From Arthrobacter saudimassiliensis (lineage in GTDB: Bacteria; Actinomycetota; Actinomycetes; Actinomycetales; Micrococcaceae): a DNA stretch of 64,000 nucleotides. Made by a program: the position numbers and the translations under genes. The notes beneath the pieces are model-generated. The model ran no database searches, was not told the origin of the DNA, and worked only from the letters and a program-made list of their open reading frames with translations. Shown piece by piece: positions 8,798 to 16,347 of the stretch; positions within the stretch are counted from its first letter, which is position 1; every line of letters begins with the position of its first letter. Location: contig LN483072.1 in NCBI GenBank assembly GCA_900016675.1, positions 62,001-126,000 on the forward strand, read 5' to 3'.

Positions 8798-8807
8798 CGT
8801 GTTGGGC

Positions 8808-9146
8808 ATGGATGAAGATCTGCTGGGCGGACATCTGCAGGAACTGCGCCGGGGAACCGTGGTGCTGGCCTGCCTGTCCATCCTCAAGCGCCCCGGCTAC
8901 GGCTACGGCCTGCTGGAGGCGCTCGGGAACGCGGGTTTCGGCGTCGAGGCGAACACCCTCTACCCGCTGCTCCGCCGCCTGGAGAAACAGGGGCTGCTCA
9001 CCAGCTCCTGGGACACCGAGGAGGCGCGGCCGCGGAAGTTCTACACGACCAGCGAGCAGGGCAGGGAACTGCTGGACCTGCTGCTCAAGGACTGGGACGA
9101 CCTGCACACCTCTATCCGGCAGCTCAATGAAGGAAGGCCCTCATGA
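8808..9146 (+). CDS. PadR-family transcriptional regulator
   Basis: A 112-residue winged-helix repressor: RRGTVVLACLSIL and GYGYGLLEAL form the first helices, EANTLYPLLRRLEKQGLL is the recognition helix plus wing, followed by a short dimerisation helix. ATG 8808 is chosen over the GTG at 8784 because the operator and -10 box cover 8779-8800, leaving only seven bases to this ATG (leaderless). Its stop overlaps the next start by four bases (ATGA), so it is co-expressed with the HAAS membrane protein. PadR/HAAS pairs are a common module for sensing envelope state; the inducer is unknown. Confidence 0.88.
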   Translation: MDEDLLGGHLQELRRGTVVLACLSILKRPGYGYGLLEALGNAGFGVEANTLYPLLRRLEKQGLLTSSWDTEEARPRKFYTTSEQGRELLDLLLKDWDDLHTSIRQLNEGRPS

Positions 9147-10126
9147 GTACGCTCATCGACCGTTACGTCTTCACCGCCCTCAAGTCGATCCCGGAGAACC
9201 AGCGCTCGGACATTGACCGGGAGCTGCGCGGCTCGATCTCCGACGCCGTCGAAGCCCGGGTGGACGCCGGCGAGACGCCGGCCGCGGCCGAAACCGCGGT
9301 CCTCACCGAGTTCGGCGATCCGGCGCGGCTGGCGGCCCGGTACGCGGACCGGCCGCTGTACCTGATCGGACCGGACCTGTTCCTCGACTGGTGGCGGCTG
9401 CTGAAGACGCTGCTGATCATCGTGGTGCCGCTCGCCGTCGTCGCCAACCTGGTCATCAAGCTCGCCCTCGATCCCGCCGACATCGGCGGGGCCATCGGTT
9501 CGGCGGTCGGGCTGGGCCTCGGCGTCGTCGTGCACATCGCGTTCTGGGTGACGCTGGCGTTCTACATCCTCCAGAGCACCGGCACCCGGCGCAGCGAGCT
9601 CGGCCTGGCTCCGTGGACCCCGGAGCAGCTGCCCCAGCTGCCGCGGCGGTCGCAGGTCTCGCTGGCTGACACCGTCGCCTCGGTCATCATGCTGGGCATC
9701 TTCATCGCTGTGCTGATCTGGCAGCACTTCGGTTCGGCCCTCTACCTCAACGGGGAGCCCGTGCCGGTGCTGAACGACGGACTGTGGAGCTTCTGGCTGC
9801 CCTACGTGATCGTCCTGCTGGCGGTGGAGATCGCCTTCGCCGTCGCCTTGTACCTGCGGGGGTACTGGACCTGGGGCTTCGCCGCCGCGAACACGGTGCT
9901 GGGGCTGCTGTTCATGGTTCCGGTGCTGTGGCTGCTGGCCACGGACCAGGTCTACAACTGGGCCTTCCTGGCCGAGGCGAACTGGGACGGCGCGAACACC
10001 GGCTGGATCAACGGGATCACCGCCGCGTTCGTGCTCTTCATCGGCCTCTGGGACATCGGCGACGGGTTCGTGAAGGCCTGGAAGGCCGAGCGGCAGGAGG
10101 CTCCGCGGGAACCGGCCACGGTCTAG
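9143..10126 (+). CDS. HAAS-domain integral membrane protein, PadR partner
   Basis: A 327-residue protein. Residues 1-70 form the soluble helical HAAS/permease-prefix-like domain (RSDIDRELRGSISDAVEAR, then TEFGDPARLAARY), which in this family is thought to contact the PadR regulator. The rest has about seven transmembrane helices with short loops. The start overlaps the padR stop, so the two are translationally coupled. No ABC transporter follows, unlike some PadR cassettes. Molecular activity unknown; a sensory or membrane-stress role is inferred from the pairing. Confidence 0.75.
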   Translation: MSTLIDRYVFTALKSIPENQRSDIDRELRGSISDAVEARVDAGETPAAAETAVLTEFGDPARLAARYADRPLYLIGPDLFLDWWRLLKTLLIIVVPLAVVANLVIKLALDPADIGGAIGSAVGLGLGVVVHIAFWVTLAFYILQSTGTRRSELGLAPWTPEQLPQLPRRSQVSLADTVASVIMLGIFIAVLIWQHFGSALYLNGEPVPVLNDGLWSFWLPYVIVLLAVEIAFAVALYLRGYWTWGFAAANTVLGLLFMVPVLWLLATDQVYNWAFLAEANWDGANTGWINGITAAFVLFIGLWDIGDGFVKAWKAERQEAPREPATV

Positions 10127-10166
10127 CGGCGCCGGCGGCACGCCCGCCAAGACCATCGCAGCGGCA

Positions 10167-10197
10167 GCCGGCCCGGGACGTCGAGTCCCGGGCCGGC
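10167..10197 (+). terminator. Terminator-like hairpin
   Basis: A perfect 13-bp stem GCCGGCCCGGGAC/GTCCCGGGCCGGC with a five-base loop, 40 bases after the HAAS gene. The arms extend imperfectly outward. There is no T-tract. Confidence 0.5.
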
Positions 10198-10281
10198 CTG
10201 CTGCTGCGACGGCACCGGTGTTGCGACGTCGGCACGGATCCGGGACCTGACGGCGGCACCCGGATCGTGCAAGGATCAGCT

Positions 10282-11226
10282 ATGCCCCAGCGCCTGATGT
10301 TGCTCGACACCGCCTCCCTGTACTTCCGCGCCTTTTACGGCGTCCCGGACAGCATCAAACGCAGCGACGGCACACCGGTCAACGCCGTCCGCGGGCTGCT
10401 GGACATGATCGCCCGACTCACCGTGGACTACGGCGCCACCCACCTGGTGGCCTGCTGGGACGATGACTGGCGCCCGCAGTGGCGGGTGGACCTGCTGCCC
10501 ACCTACAAGGCGCACCGGGTCGCGGAGACGTCCGACGCCGGCCCGGACACCGAGGTGGTTCCGGATCCGTTGTCGGCGCAGATCCCGATGATCCGCCGGG
10601 TGCTGGACCTTGGCGGCATCGCCGTCGTCGGCGCGGCGGAGCACGAGGCGGACGATGTGATCGGCAGCTATGCCAGCGGCGCCGAGCTGCCCACGGATGT
10701 GGTCACCGGGGACCGGGACCTGTTCCAGCTGATCGACGACGCGCGCGGGGTGCGCGTGATCTACACGGCGCGGGGGATGAAGAACCTGGACGTGCTCACC
10801 GAGCAGGAGGTGGTGGCCAAGTACCGGGTGCTGCCGCAGCAGTACGCGGACTATGCGACCCTGCGCGGCGACGCGTCGGACGGGCTGCCGGGGGTCTCGG
10901 GGATCGGCGAGAAGACCGCCGCGTCACTGCTGGCCGAGTACGGCACGCTCGAGGCGCTGCTCGCCGCGGCGGAGGACCGGGACAGCGGGATGGCCTCCGG
11001 CGTCCGGGCCAAGCTGGCCGCCGCGGCGGACTACCTGCAGGTGGCGCCCGACGTCGTGCGCGTGGTCCGGGACCTCGATCTGCCCTCGCTGGAGGAGGCG
11101 GGCGCGCAGCTGCACCCGGTCGGCGGCGCGGACCGGGCCGAGCTGGAGCGGTTGGCGGAGGAATGGAACCTGGGCGGGTCGGTGCGCCGGTTCCTGGCGG
11201 CGTTGGATCAGCGCGGGGGTTCCTGA
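10282..11226 (+). CDS. 5'-3' exonuclease (DNA polymerase I N-terminal-like/FEN)
   Basis: A 314-residue flap-endonuclease-family nuclease. The N-terminus LMLLDTASLYFRAFYG holds the first metal-binding Asp and the PIN-like core, EHEADDVIGSYA and VTGDRDLFQL carry the acidic metal ligands, and GVSGIGEKTAASLLAEYG is the helix-hairpin-helix that grips DNA. It corresponds to the exonuclease part of PolA without the polymerase and probably removes flaps or RNA primers. Such stand-alone copies are common in actinobacteria alongside full PolA. The ATG at 10282 is preceded by AAGGA; an upstream reading frame continues to 9784 but lies inside the preceding gene. Confidence 0.88.
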   Translation: MPQRLMLLDTASLYFRAFYGVPDSIKRSDGTPVNAVRGLLDMIARLTVDYGATHLVACWDDDWRPQWRVDLLPTYKAHRVAETSDAGPDTEVVPDPLSAQIPMIRRVLDLGGIAVVGAAEHEADDVIGSYASGAELPTDVVTGDRDLFQLIDDARGVRVIYTARGMKNLDVLTEQEVVAKYRVLPQQYADYATLRGDASDGLPGVSGIGEKTAASLLAEYGTLEALLAAAEDRDSGMASGVRAKLAAAADYLQVAPDVVRVVRDLDLPSLEEAGAQLHPVGGADRAELERLAEEWNLGGSVRRFLAALDQRGGS

Positions 11227-11281
11227 GCGGCGGCGACCCGAGCGGGCCGCCGCCGTCGTTGGTGGTCTTGGAGCGTGCCGC

Positions 11282-11884
11282 TCAGCGGCGGCGGGGTTTC
11301 TGCAGCCAGGGCTGCAGCATGCCGGTCACCCAGGGCAGCACCCAGTAGGCCATGATGGGCGTCAGGATGGCGGTGGTGAGGAATACCCGCAACGCCATGT
11401 TCAGGGCGTCCCACTCGGGGAACGCCAGCCCGATCAGCCAGGTGAAGACCAGGTTCACGGGGAAGAAGCCGAGCCAGATGGCGATCGACTGCTTCCAGGC
11501 CGGCGGCTTGACCGGTGTCTGCAGGTCGGTGGTGGCCGACGGCGCGTCGAACCAGCCCTCGATGCCGGTGCGGCGGGTGACGGTGCGGTCTTCGACCATG
11601 TCGCGGCCGCGTTCGAGCCAGGTGCGGCGCTCATCGGACTGCTCCCAGGCGTCGAGCGTGGCTTCGTCGGCGAACCGGTAGAGCATGTGCCACTCGTCGG
11701 AGGTGGCCGAGGCACGGACCCAGCCCGAGCCGAGGAACCCGGGCCAGGCGTTGGCGAGGTTGACGCCGTCCTGGACCCAGTGCGTGACCTCGGGAACGCG
11801 GCGGGGATCGACCCGGCGCGTGATCGAGACCGTAACCGCTTCCGGCTCCCGGGCCGGAAGGGTTTCAGCGGAGGTGATTGTCAT
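11282..11884 (-). CDS. Antibiotic biosynthesis monooxygenase-fold domain fused to two-TM tail
   Basis: A 200-residue protein. Residues ~15-110 resemble the dimeric alpha/beta-barrel ABM domain (VTVSITRRVDPRRVPEVTHW, then GFLGSGWVR and DEWHMLYRFADEATLDAWEQS). Two transmembrane helices follow (~135-155 and ~165-190), and the tail is basic. This two-part layout is widespread in actinobacteria and is annotated only as an ABM-domain protein. No catalytic activity can be assigned. It converges on the exonuclease gene with a 55-base gap holding a GGCGGC-rich inverted repeat. Confidence 0.7.
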   Translation of the reverse strand: MTITSAETLPAREPEAVTVSITRRVDPRRVPEVTHWVQDGVNLANAWPGFLGSGWVRASATSDEWHMLYRFADEATLDAWEQSDERRTWLERGRDMVEDRTVTRRTGIEGWFDAPSATTDLQTPVKPPAWKQSIAIWLGFFPVNLVFTWLIGLAFPEWDALNMALRVFLTTAILTPIMAYWVLPWVTGMLQPWLQKPRRR

Positions 11885-12108
11885 GGGTTCAAGTATCCGG
11901 GCGGTCCGGTGAAGGCAGCGACTTCACGGCAGGTGATGCTCAGCACCCGGTTGCCGTTCGAAGGGGAGAACCGTGGGTACGGCTTCGGCTGCGGGTCGGC
12001 ACCACTTAGCTCGGACTGCCCGCCCACTCGAACACCCGACTTCCCTGACCGGATTGTCCTAGCTGGCCGATAGTCTTCAAGCGTCAGACCGCTAATACAG
12101 GGGGAAGT

Positions 12109-13206
12109 ATGGAATTCACCGAGAAACTATTCGCACTCGCGGCCAAAGTGCGCCAGCAACGGGACTCTATTGAGACCGAAGAAGCCACCAAAAATGCTTT
12201 CGTCATGCCGTTCATCTCTTCGATTCTCGGATACGACGTCTTCAACCCTCTAGAAGTGGTTCCCGAGTTCACCGCGGATGTCGGCGTCAAAAAGGGCGAG
12301 AAAGTCGACTACGCCATCATGCACAACGGAGAGGTTCAAATCCTCATCGAGTGCAAGAAATCCAGCGAGCCCGTCAAGATCGAGCATGCATCACAGCTCT
12401 ACCGCTACTTCGCAGTGACGAACGCCCGGATCGCGATCCTGACGAATGGCGAGGTCTACCAGTTCTTCACCGACTTGGACTCACCCAACAGGATGGATCC
12501 CAAGCCCTTCCTCGTCCTGGACCTGAACGAGATCGACGAGACACTGGTTCCGGAGCTGCGCAAGTTGTCCAAGGACGTCTTCGACTTGGACTCCATCATC
12601 AGCGCCGCGGGTGAACTCAAGTACATCGGCCAAATCAAACGGATCCTCGCTGCACAGTTCCGGGAGCCTGAAGATGAGTGGGTCCGCTTCTTCACCACCC
12701 GGGTCTATGACGGCGCCTTCACGCAGAAGGTTCGCGAGCAGTTCACTTCGCTTGTTTCCAAGGCCACCAAGCAGTTCCTGAACGACCAGGTCAATGACCG
12801 CCTCAAGACTGCTCTCGGGGCTGGAAGTTTCACGCCCGTTCCGCAGGATGAGAACCCCGCGCCAGAAACCGTCACCAGCACGCCGATATCGGAGCAGGAT
12901 CTCGCTGAGGCAGACGGAATCGAAACGACGCTGGAAGAGCTTGAAGGTTTCCAGATCGTGCGGGCCATCGTATGCAGCGAGGTCAAACCGGCCCGGATAG
13001 CACAGCGCGATGCCAAGTCTTACTTCGCGGTCTTGCTGGACGACAACAATCGAAAGCCGATCGCCCGTCTGCACTTCAACCGCAGCCAGAAGTACATCGG
13101 CCTCTTTGACGAGGCCAAGACGGAAACCCGAGTGGCGATCGACTCTCTCGAAGAGATCTACAACCACGCAGAGACCCTCCGTAAGTCTGTTCGCAATTAT
13201 CTGTAG
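12109..13206 (+). CDS. Orphan type I restriction endonuclease (HsdR N-terminal)-like protein
   Basis: A 365-residue protein with a PD-(D/E)xK nuclease core near the N-terminus: Asp67 (KVDYAIM) followed by Glu81-Cys-Lys83 (LIECKK), as in the HsdR N-terminal domain and the related predicted type I/IV restriction proteins. Helicase motifs are absent and the C-terminal 100 residues (from ~260) are a separate, unrecognised domain. No methylase, specificity subunit or McrB GTPase is adjacent. Base composition stands out: a hand count of 12121-12240 gives 62 G/C of 120, against 43 of 60 at 13441-13500. The start has GGGGGAAG just upstream. Recent transfer and a stand-alone defence or DNA-repair role are inferred. 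Confidence 0.7.
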   Translation: MEFTEKLFALAAKVRQQRDSIETEEATKNAFVMPFISSILGYDVFNPLEVVPEFTADVGVKKGEKVDYAIMHNGEVQILIECKKSSEPVKIEHASQLYRYFAVTNARIAILTNGEVYQFFTDLDSPNRMDPKPFLVLDLNEIDETLVPELRKLSKDVFDLDSIISAAGELKYIGQIKRILAAQFREPEDEWVRFFTTRVYDGAFTQKVREQFTSLVSKATKQFLNDQVNDRLKTALGAGSFTPVPQDENPAPETVTSTPISEQDLAEADGIETTLEELEGFQIVRAIVCSEVKPARIAQRDAKSYFAVLLDDNNRKPIARLHFNRSQKYIGLFDEAKTETRVAIDSLEEIYNHAETLRKSVRNYL

Positions 13207-13283
13207 GCCACCTGTCTTGTCTCCTCCGGCTCTGTGCGTGCGCTTCTCTGATCCGCTAGCTCACCCCTGGTATCGAGGAAGCA

Positions 13284-13327
13284 AGAGGTTCCTCGGAGGA
13301 GGGAAAACTCTCCCCCGGGGAACCTCT
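13284..13327. repeat. Inverted repeat after the low-GC insert (terminator-like)
   Basis: Outer 9-bp arms AGAGGTTCC/GGAACCTCT enclose a partly complementary GGAGGAGGG...CTCTCCCCC inner stem with an AAAA turn. It sits 77 bases after the nuclease gene at the boundary where GC content returns to normal. It could be the gene's terminator or a scar of insertion. Confidence 0.45.
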
Positions 13328-13341
13328 GCGGGTGCGCACAC

Positions 13342-13347
13342 TAGATT
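13342..13347 (+). promoter_or_regulatory. Leaderless -10 box TAGATT
   Basis: TAGATT ends exactly six bases before the ATG at 13354, the spacing expected when transcription starts at the start codon. No ribosome binding site is seen. Confidence 0.5.
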
Positions 13348-13353
13348 GGAACC

Positions 13354-14013
13354 ATGCAGCAGGAGGACTTCCGAATCACCGTCGGCGACACCGACGTCAG
13401 CGCCGCCTACGCCCGCCCGGAGGACGCGTCCGCGACCGTCGTCGTCGCCCACGGCGCCGGCGCCGGGATGGAGCATCCGTTCATGGTCGGCTTCACCGAC
13501 GCCCTGAACGGCGGCGGCGCGGCCACCCTGCGCTTCAACTTCCCCTACCGGGAGGCCGGAAAGAAGTTCCCGGACAAGGCGCCGACGGCGATCGCCACCT
13601 GGCGTGCGGTGATGGACGCCGCGCAGGAGCGGGCCGCGGACGGCGAACCGGTCTGGGCCTGCGGCAAGTCCTTCGGCGGGCGGATGGCGTCCATGGCCGT
13701 GGCCGAAGGCATGCCGGCCGCCGGGCTAATCTACCTCGGCTATCCCCTGCATCCGCCGGGCAAGCCGGAGAAGCTGCGCGACGAACACCTCTACGCGCTG
13801 ACCCTGCCCATGCTCTTCCTGCAGGGCACCCGCGATCCCTTCGCCCTGCCCGGCGAACTGGAGCCGGTCGCGGAGCGGATCGGCGCCAATGCCCGCGTCG
13901 AGCGGATTGAGGGCGGCGACCACTCCTTCAACGTCACCGGCAACAAGCGCCCGCCGGCCGACGTCGGCGCCGGGCTGGCCGCAACAGTCCTGGAGTTTCT
14001 GCGCCGGAACTGA
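13354..14013 (+). CDS. Alpha/beta hydrolase, dienelactone hydrolase/Tex30-like
   Basis: A 219-residue single-domain hydrolase. The oxyanion strand is VVVAHGAGAGMEHPF, the nucleophile elbow is GKSFGG (Ser106), and the remaining triad members are Asp161 (GTRDPF) and His190 (GGDHSF). This matches the COG3571/KANL3-Tex30-like subgroup, whose natural substrates are mostly unknown. The start is fixed by the -10 box six bases upstream. The next gene starts 22 bases after the stop but has its own -10 box. Confidence 0.82.
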   Translation: MQQEDFRITVGDTDVSAAYARPEDASATVVVAHGAGAGMEHPFMVGFTDALNGGGAATLRFNFPYREAGKKFPDKAPTAIATWRAVMDAAQERAADGEPVWACGKSFGGRMASMAVAEGMPAAGLIYLGYPLHPPGKPEKLRDEHLYALTLPMLFLQGTRDPFALPGELEPVAERIGANARVERIEGGDHSFNVTGNKRPPADVGAGLAATVLEFLRRN

Positions 14014-14023
14014 CCTGCCCCGC

Positions 14024-14029
14024 TAGGCT
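14024..14029 (+). promoter_or_regulatory. Leaderless -10 box TAGGCT
   Basis: TAGGCT ends six bases before the GTG at 14036 and fixes that start. Confidence 0.5.
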
Positions 14030-14035
14030 GCTGCG

Positions 14036-14773
14036 GTGGAAAACCAGCCCCTGAGCATCACCGTCGATCCCGGCGACGGCACCCCGCCGCGCACGTTCGA
14101 ACTGCCCGAGGGCTGGACCCGGTCCCCCAACCGGAACACCAGCAGCTACGCCATGCAGGTGGCCTTCGGCAAACACGCCTGGAGCGGCGTCTACCTTAAC
14201 GACGGCCGCGGCAACGGCTACTTCGCGCCCGGCTGGAGCGGGCGCCGGCTGGCCCGCAACATGCGGATCGTGCAGCGGATCGCCGCCGCTGCGACCATCG
14301 TCCTCGCGCTCTTCCTGCTGGGCTTCACCGGCCTGCAGATCCGCGGGAACGCGGAGTATTTCCGGCTCGCCTCGGAGGGCATCGAGACGGAGGCCACCGT
14401 CACGTCGGTGCAGGTGGAGCACTCCCACCGGGTGGGTCTGAACGGCCGCAGCCCCAGCTACAGCACCCGGACCATGGCAGAGGTCACCTACGCCGCCGAC
14501 GGACGGACGCACGCGGCCGCCCTCCGGGAAAAGGCCACGCGCTCCACCGGTTATCCGGAGCCGGAGTGGGCCGTGGGTGAACGCGTGCGCATCTACGCCG
14601 ACCGGGCGGACCCCGGACACGTGGTCGCCTTCAGCACCTTCCTCGACGGGAAGTCCAGTCCGGTCAACAGCAGCTTCTGGTTCATCGCCGTCGACGGCCT
14701 GGGCCTCGCCGCGGTGCCGGGGACCATCTGGCTCGTGGCCCGGAAGGCCCACCGCAGGGCCGAGTCGCTCTAG
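14036..14773 (+). CDS. DUF3592-like membrane protein
   Basis: A 245-residue protein beginning with GTG. About 70 soluble residues are followed by a transmembrane helix (~80-100), an extracytoplasmic beta-rich segment (EATVTSVQVEH... AEVTYAADGR... GERVRIYADRADPGHVV) and a second helix near the C-terminus. The EATVTSV...V.I.YDP.DP-type layout is that of DUF3592 proteins, of unknown function. A smaller protein of the same kind is encoded at 59691-60218. It has no obvious partner among its neighbours. Confidence 0.65.
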   Translation: MENQPLSITVDPGDGTPPRTFELPEGWTRSPNRNTSSYAMQVAFGKHAWSGVYLNDGRGNGYFAPGWSGRRLARNMRIVQRIAAAATIVLALFLLGFTGLQIRGNAEYFRLASEGIETEATVTSVQVEHSHRVGLNGRSPSYSTRTMAEVTYAADGRTHAAALREKATRSTGYPEPEWAVGERVRIYADRADPGHVVAFSTFLDGKSSPVNSSFWFIAVDGLGLAAVPGTIWLVARKAHRRAESL

Positions 14774-14846
14774 CCGGACGTCACCCGATGTCAGGCTGGG
14801 AATTTGCTGATAATCAGCGTTCACCGGACTCGCTATTCTGGAAATG

Positions 14847-14868
14847 GCCGGCCCGGCAAGGCCGGCCC
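14847..14868 (+). promoter_or_regulatory. 5' leader hairpin before the CNNM operon
   Basis: GGCCGGCC (14847-14854) and GGCCGGCC (14861-14868), each self-complementary, form an 8-bp stem over the loop CGGCAA. It lies between a possible -10 box (TATTCT, 14835-14840) and the leader ORF, so it may be an attenuator or stabilise the leader RNA. Confidence 0.35.
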
Positions 14869-14896
14869 ACCTGTTGTCGATAAAAGTATGGAGATC

Positions 14897-14974
14897 ATGA
14901 GCGCCCGCTGCGACGCACCCTGCCACAGACCCTGGCCTTCGGGCCTGACAACTGAGACGGGATGGTGGGGCTGA
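14897..14974 (+). CDS. 25-codon leader ORF coupled to the CNNM/CorC operon
   Basis: A short reading frame with a good ribosome binding site (GGAG, three bases before ATG) that begins MSARCDAPCHRPWPSG and ends in Thr-Gly-Trp-Trp-Gly. Its TGA overlaps the inner ATG of the CNNM gene in the form TGATG (14972-14976). It is rich in Cys, Pro and Trp. Coupling of this kind lets ribosome progress on the leader control the downstream gene. Function is inferred from position; the peptide itself resembles nothing I recognise. Confidence 0.45.
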   Translation: MSARCDAPCHRPWPSGLTTETGWWG

Positions 14975-16347
14975 TGGAAGTCGTCGCCATCCTGATCGGC
15001 ATCATCCTGATTGCCGCCTGCGGCGCGTTTGTCGCCGCCGAGTTCGCCCTGATTACGGTGAACCGCAACGACGTCGAGGCTTCCGCGGAAGCCGGCGACC
15101 GTAAGTCCCAGGGCGTGCTGAAAGCCATGCGCACGCTCTCCACCCAGCTTTCCGGCGCCCAGCTGGGCATCACCGTCACCAACCTCGGCATCGGCTTCCT
15201 CGCCGAACCCGCCATCGCCGCCCTCGTCGTCGGCCCCCTGCAGGACCTGGGCCTGGGCGACGTCGCGGCCCGCTCGGTCTCGGTGACGATCGCCCTGGTC
15301 CTGGCCACCGGCCTGACCATGATCTTCGGCGAACTGGTGCCCAAGAACCTGGCGATCGCCAAGCCGCTGGCCACCGCACGCGCCGTCGCCGGTTTCCAGC
15401 GCGGCTTCAGCCGCTCCACCGCCATCCTGCTGCGCTTCTTCAACGGCACCGCCAACAAGGTGGTCCGCTCCTTCGGCATCGAGCCGCAGGAGGAGCTGGC
15501 CTCCGCCCGCTCCCCGCAGGAGCTGGCAGGCCTGGTGCAGCACTCAGCCAAGCAGGGCGCGCTGGCCGCGGAGACCGCCGAACTGGTGGCCCGCTCCTTC
15601 GCGTTCGGCGACCGCCGGGCCCGCGACGTCATGACCCCCCGCGCCCGCATCCACGACCTCACCCCGGACACCTCCGTGGCGCAGATGCTCGCGGCGGCCA
15701 CCGAGTCCGGGTTCTCCCGGTTCCCGGTCATCGAGGAGGACGAGGGCAAGGTGCTCGGCCTGGTGCACGTGCGGCACAGCCTCTCCATTCCCTACGAGCA
15801 GCGGGCGACGACGCCGGTCAGCTCGGTCATGGGCCCGGTCACCGTGGTGCCGGACACCGTGGAGCTGGACCACCTGATGGACACCCTGCGCTCCGGCGGC
15901 CTGCAGCTGGCCGTCCTGGTGGACGAGTTCGGCGACACCGCCGGCCTGGTCACCCTGGAGGACCTCGTCGAGGAGCTCGTGGGCGAGGTGCTCGACGAGC
16001 ACGACCCGCAGGGCCCCTCCGCCGTCCAGGCAGCCGACGGCTCCTGGGTGCTCGACGCGCTGCTGCGCCCGGATGAGGCCAGCGAATACCTCGGCGCCTG
16101 CGTGCCCGAGCACGAGGACTACGAGACCCTTGCCGGCCTCGTGACGCTGGAGCTGGAGCGCCTGGCCCAGGTGGGAGACGAGGTGAGCGTCGCCGCGGAC
16201 AACCCGCACGGCGTGAACCCGGCCACCATCGTCTTCCGTGTCGAGGAGACCGACGAGCACCGGATTGTCCGGGTGCGCGCCGTCGTCACCCATCACGAGC
16301 CTGTTGACGCCGAGGACGGCGCCGAGGAAAGCGAGGCCCGCCGATGA
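14962..16347 (+). CDS. CNNM/CorC-family (HlyC/CorC) transporter, full length
   Basis: A 461-residue protein. Residues ~5-195 form the CNNM (DUF21) membrane domain with three to four helices, ~210-330 a pair of CBS domains (DVMTPRARIHDL, GFSRFPVIEE, DTAGLVTLEDLVEELVGEV), and ~350-440 the C-terminal CorC/HlyC domain. CNNM proteins export Mg2+ (or Co2+) and sense Mg-ATP through the CBS pair. Candidate starts are 14962 and 14974; the latter overlaps the leader ORF stop. It is followed by a shorter paralogue with a four-base overlap, as in other actinobacteria (Rv1842c/Rv1841c in M. tuberculosis). Confidence 0.9.
   Translation: MVGLMEVVAILIGIILIAACGAFVAAEFALITVNRNDVEASAEAGDRKSQGVLKAMRTLSTQLSGAQLGITVTNLGIGFLAEPAIAALVVGPLQDLGLGDVAARSVSVTIALVLATGLTMIFGELVPKNLAIAKPLATARAVAGFQRGFSRSTAILLRFFNGTANKVVRSFGIEPQEELASARSPQELAGLVQHSAKQGALAAETAELVARSFAFGDRRARDVMTPRARIHDLTPDTSVAQMLAAATESGFSRFPVIEEDEGKVLGLVHVRHSLSIPYEQRATTPVSSVMGPVTVVPDTVELDHLMDTLRSGGLQLAVLVDEFGDTAGLVTLEDLVEELVGEVLDEHDPQGPSAVQAADGSWVLDALLRPDEASEYLGACVPEHEDYETLAGLVTLELERLAQVGDEVSVAADNPHGVNPATIVFRVEETDEHRIVRVRAVVTHHEPVDAEDGAEESEARR

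Noticed and set aside
12109-13206. Complete type I restriction-modification system
   Set aside because: Only an HsdR-N-like nuclease is present; flanking genes are an ABM-domain protein and a hydrolase, with no hsdM or hsdS.
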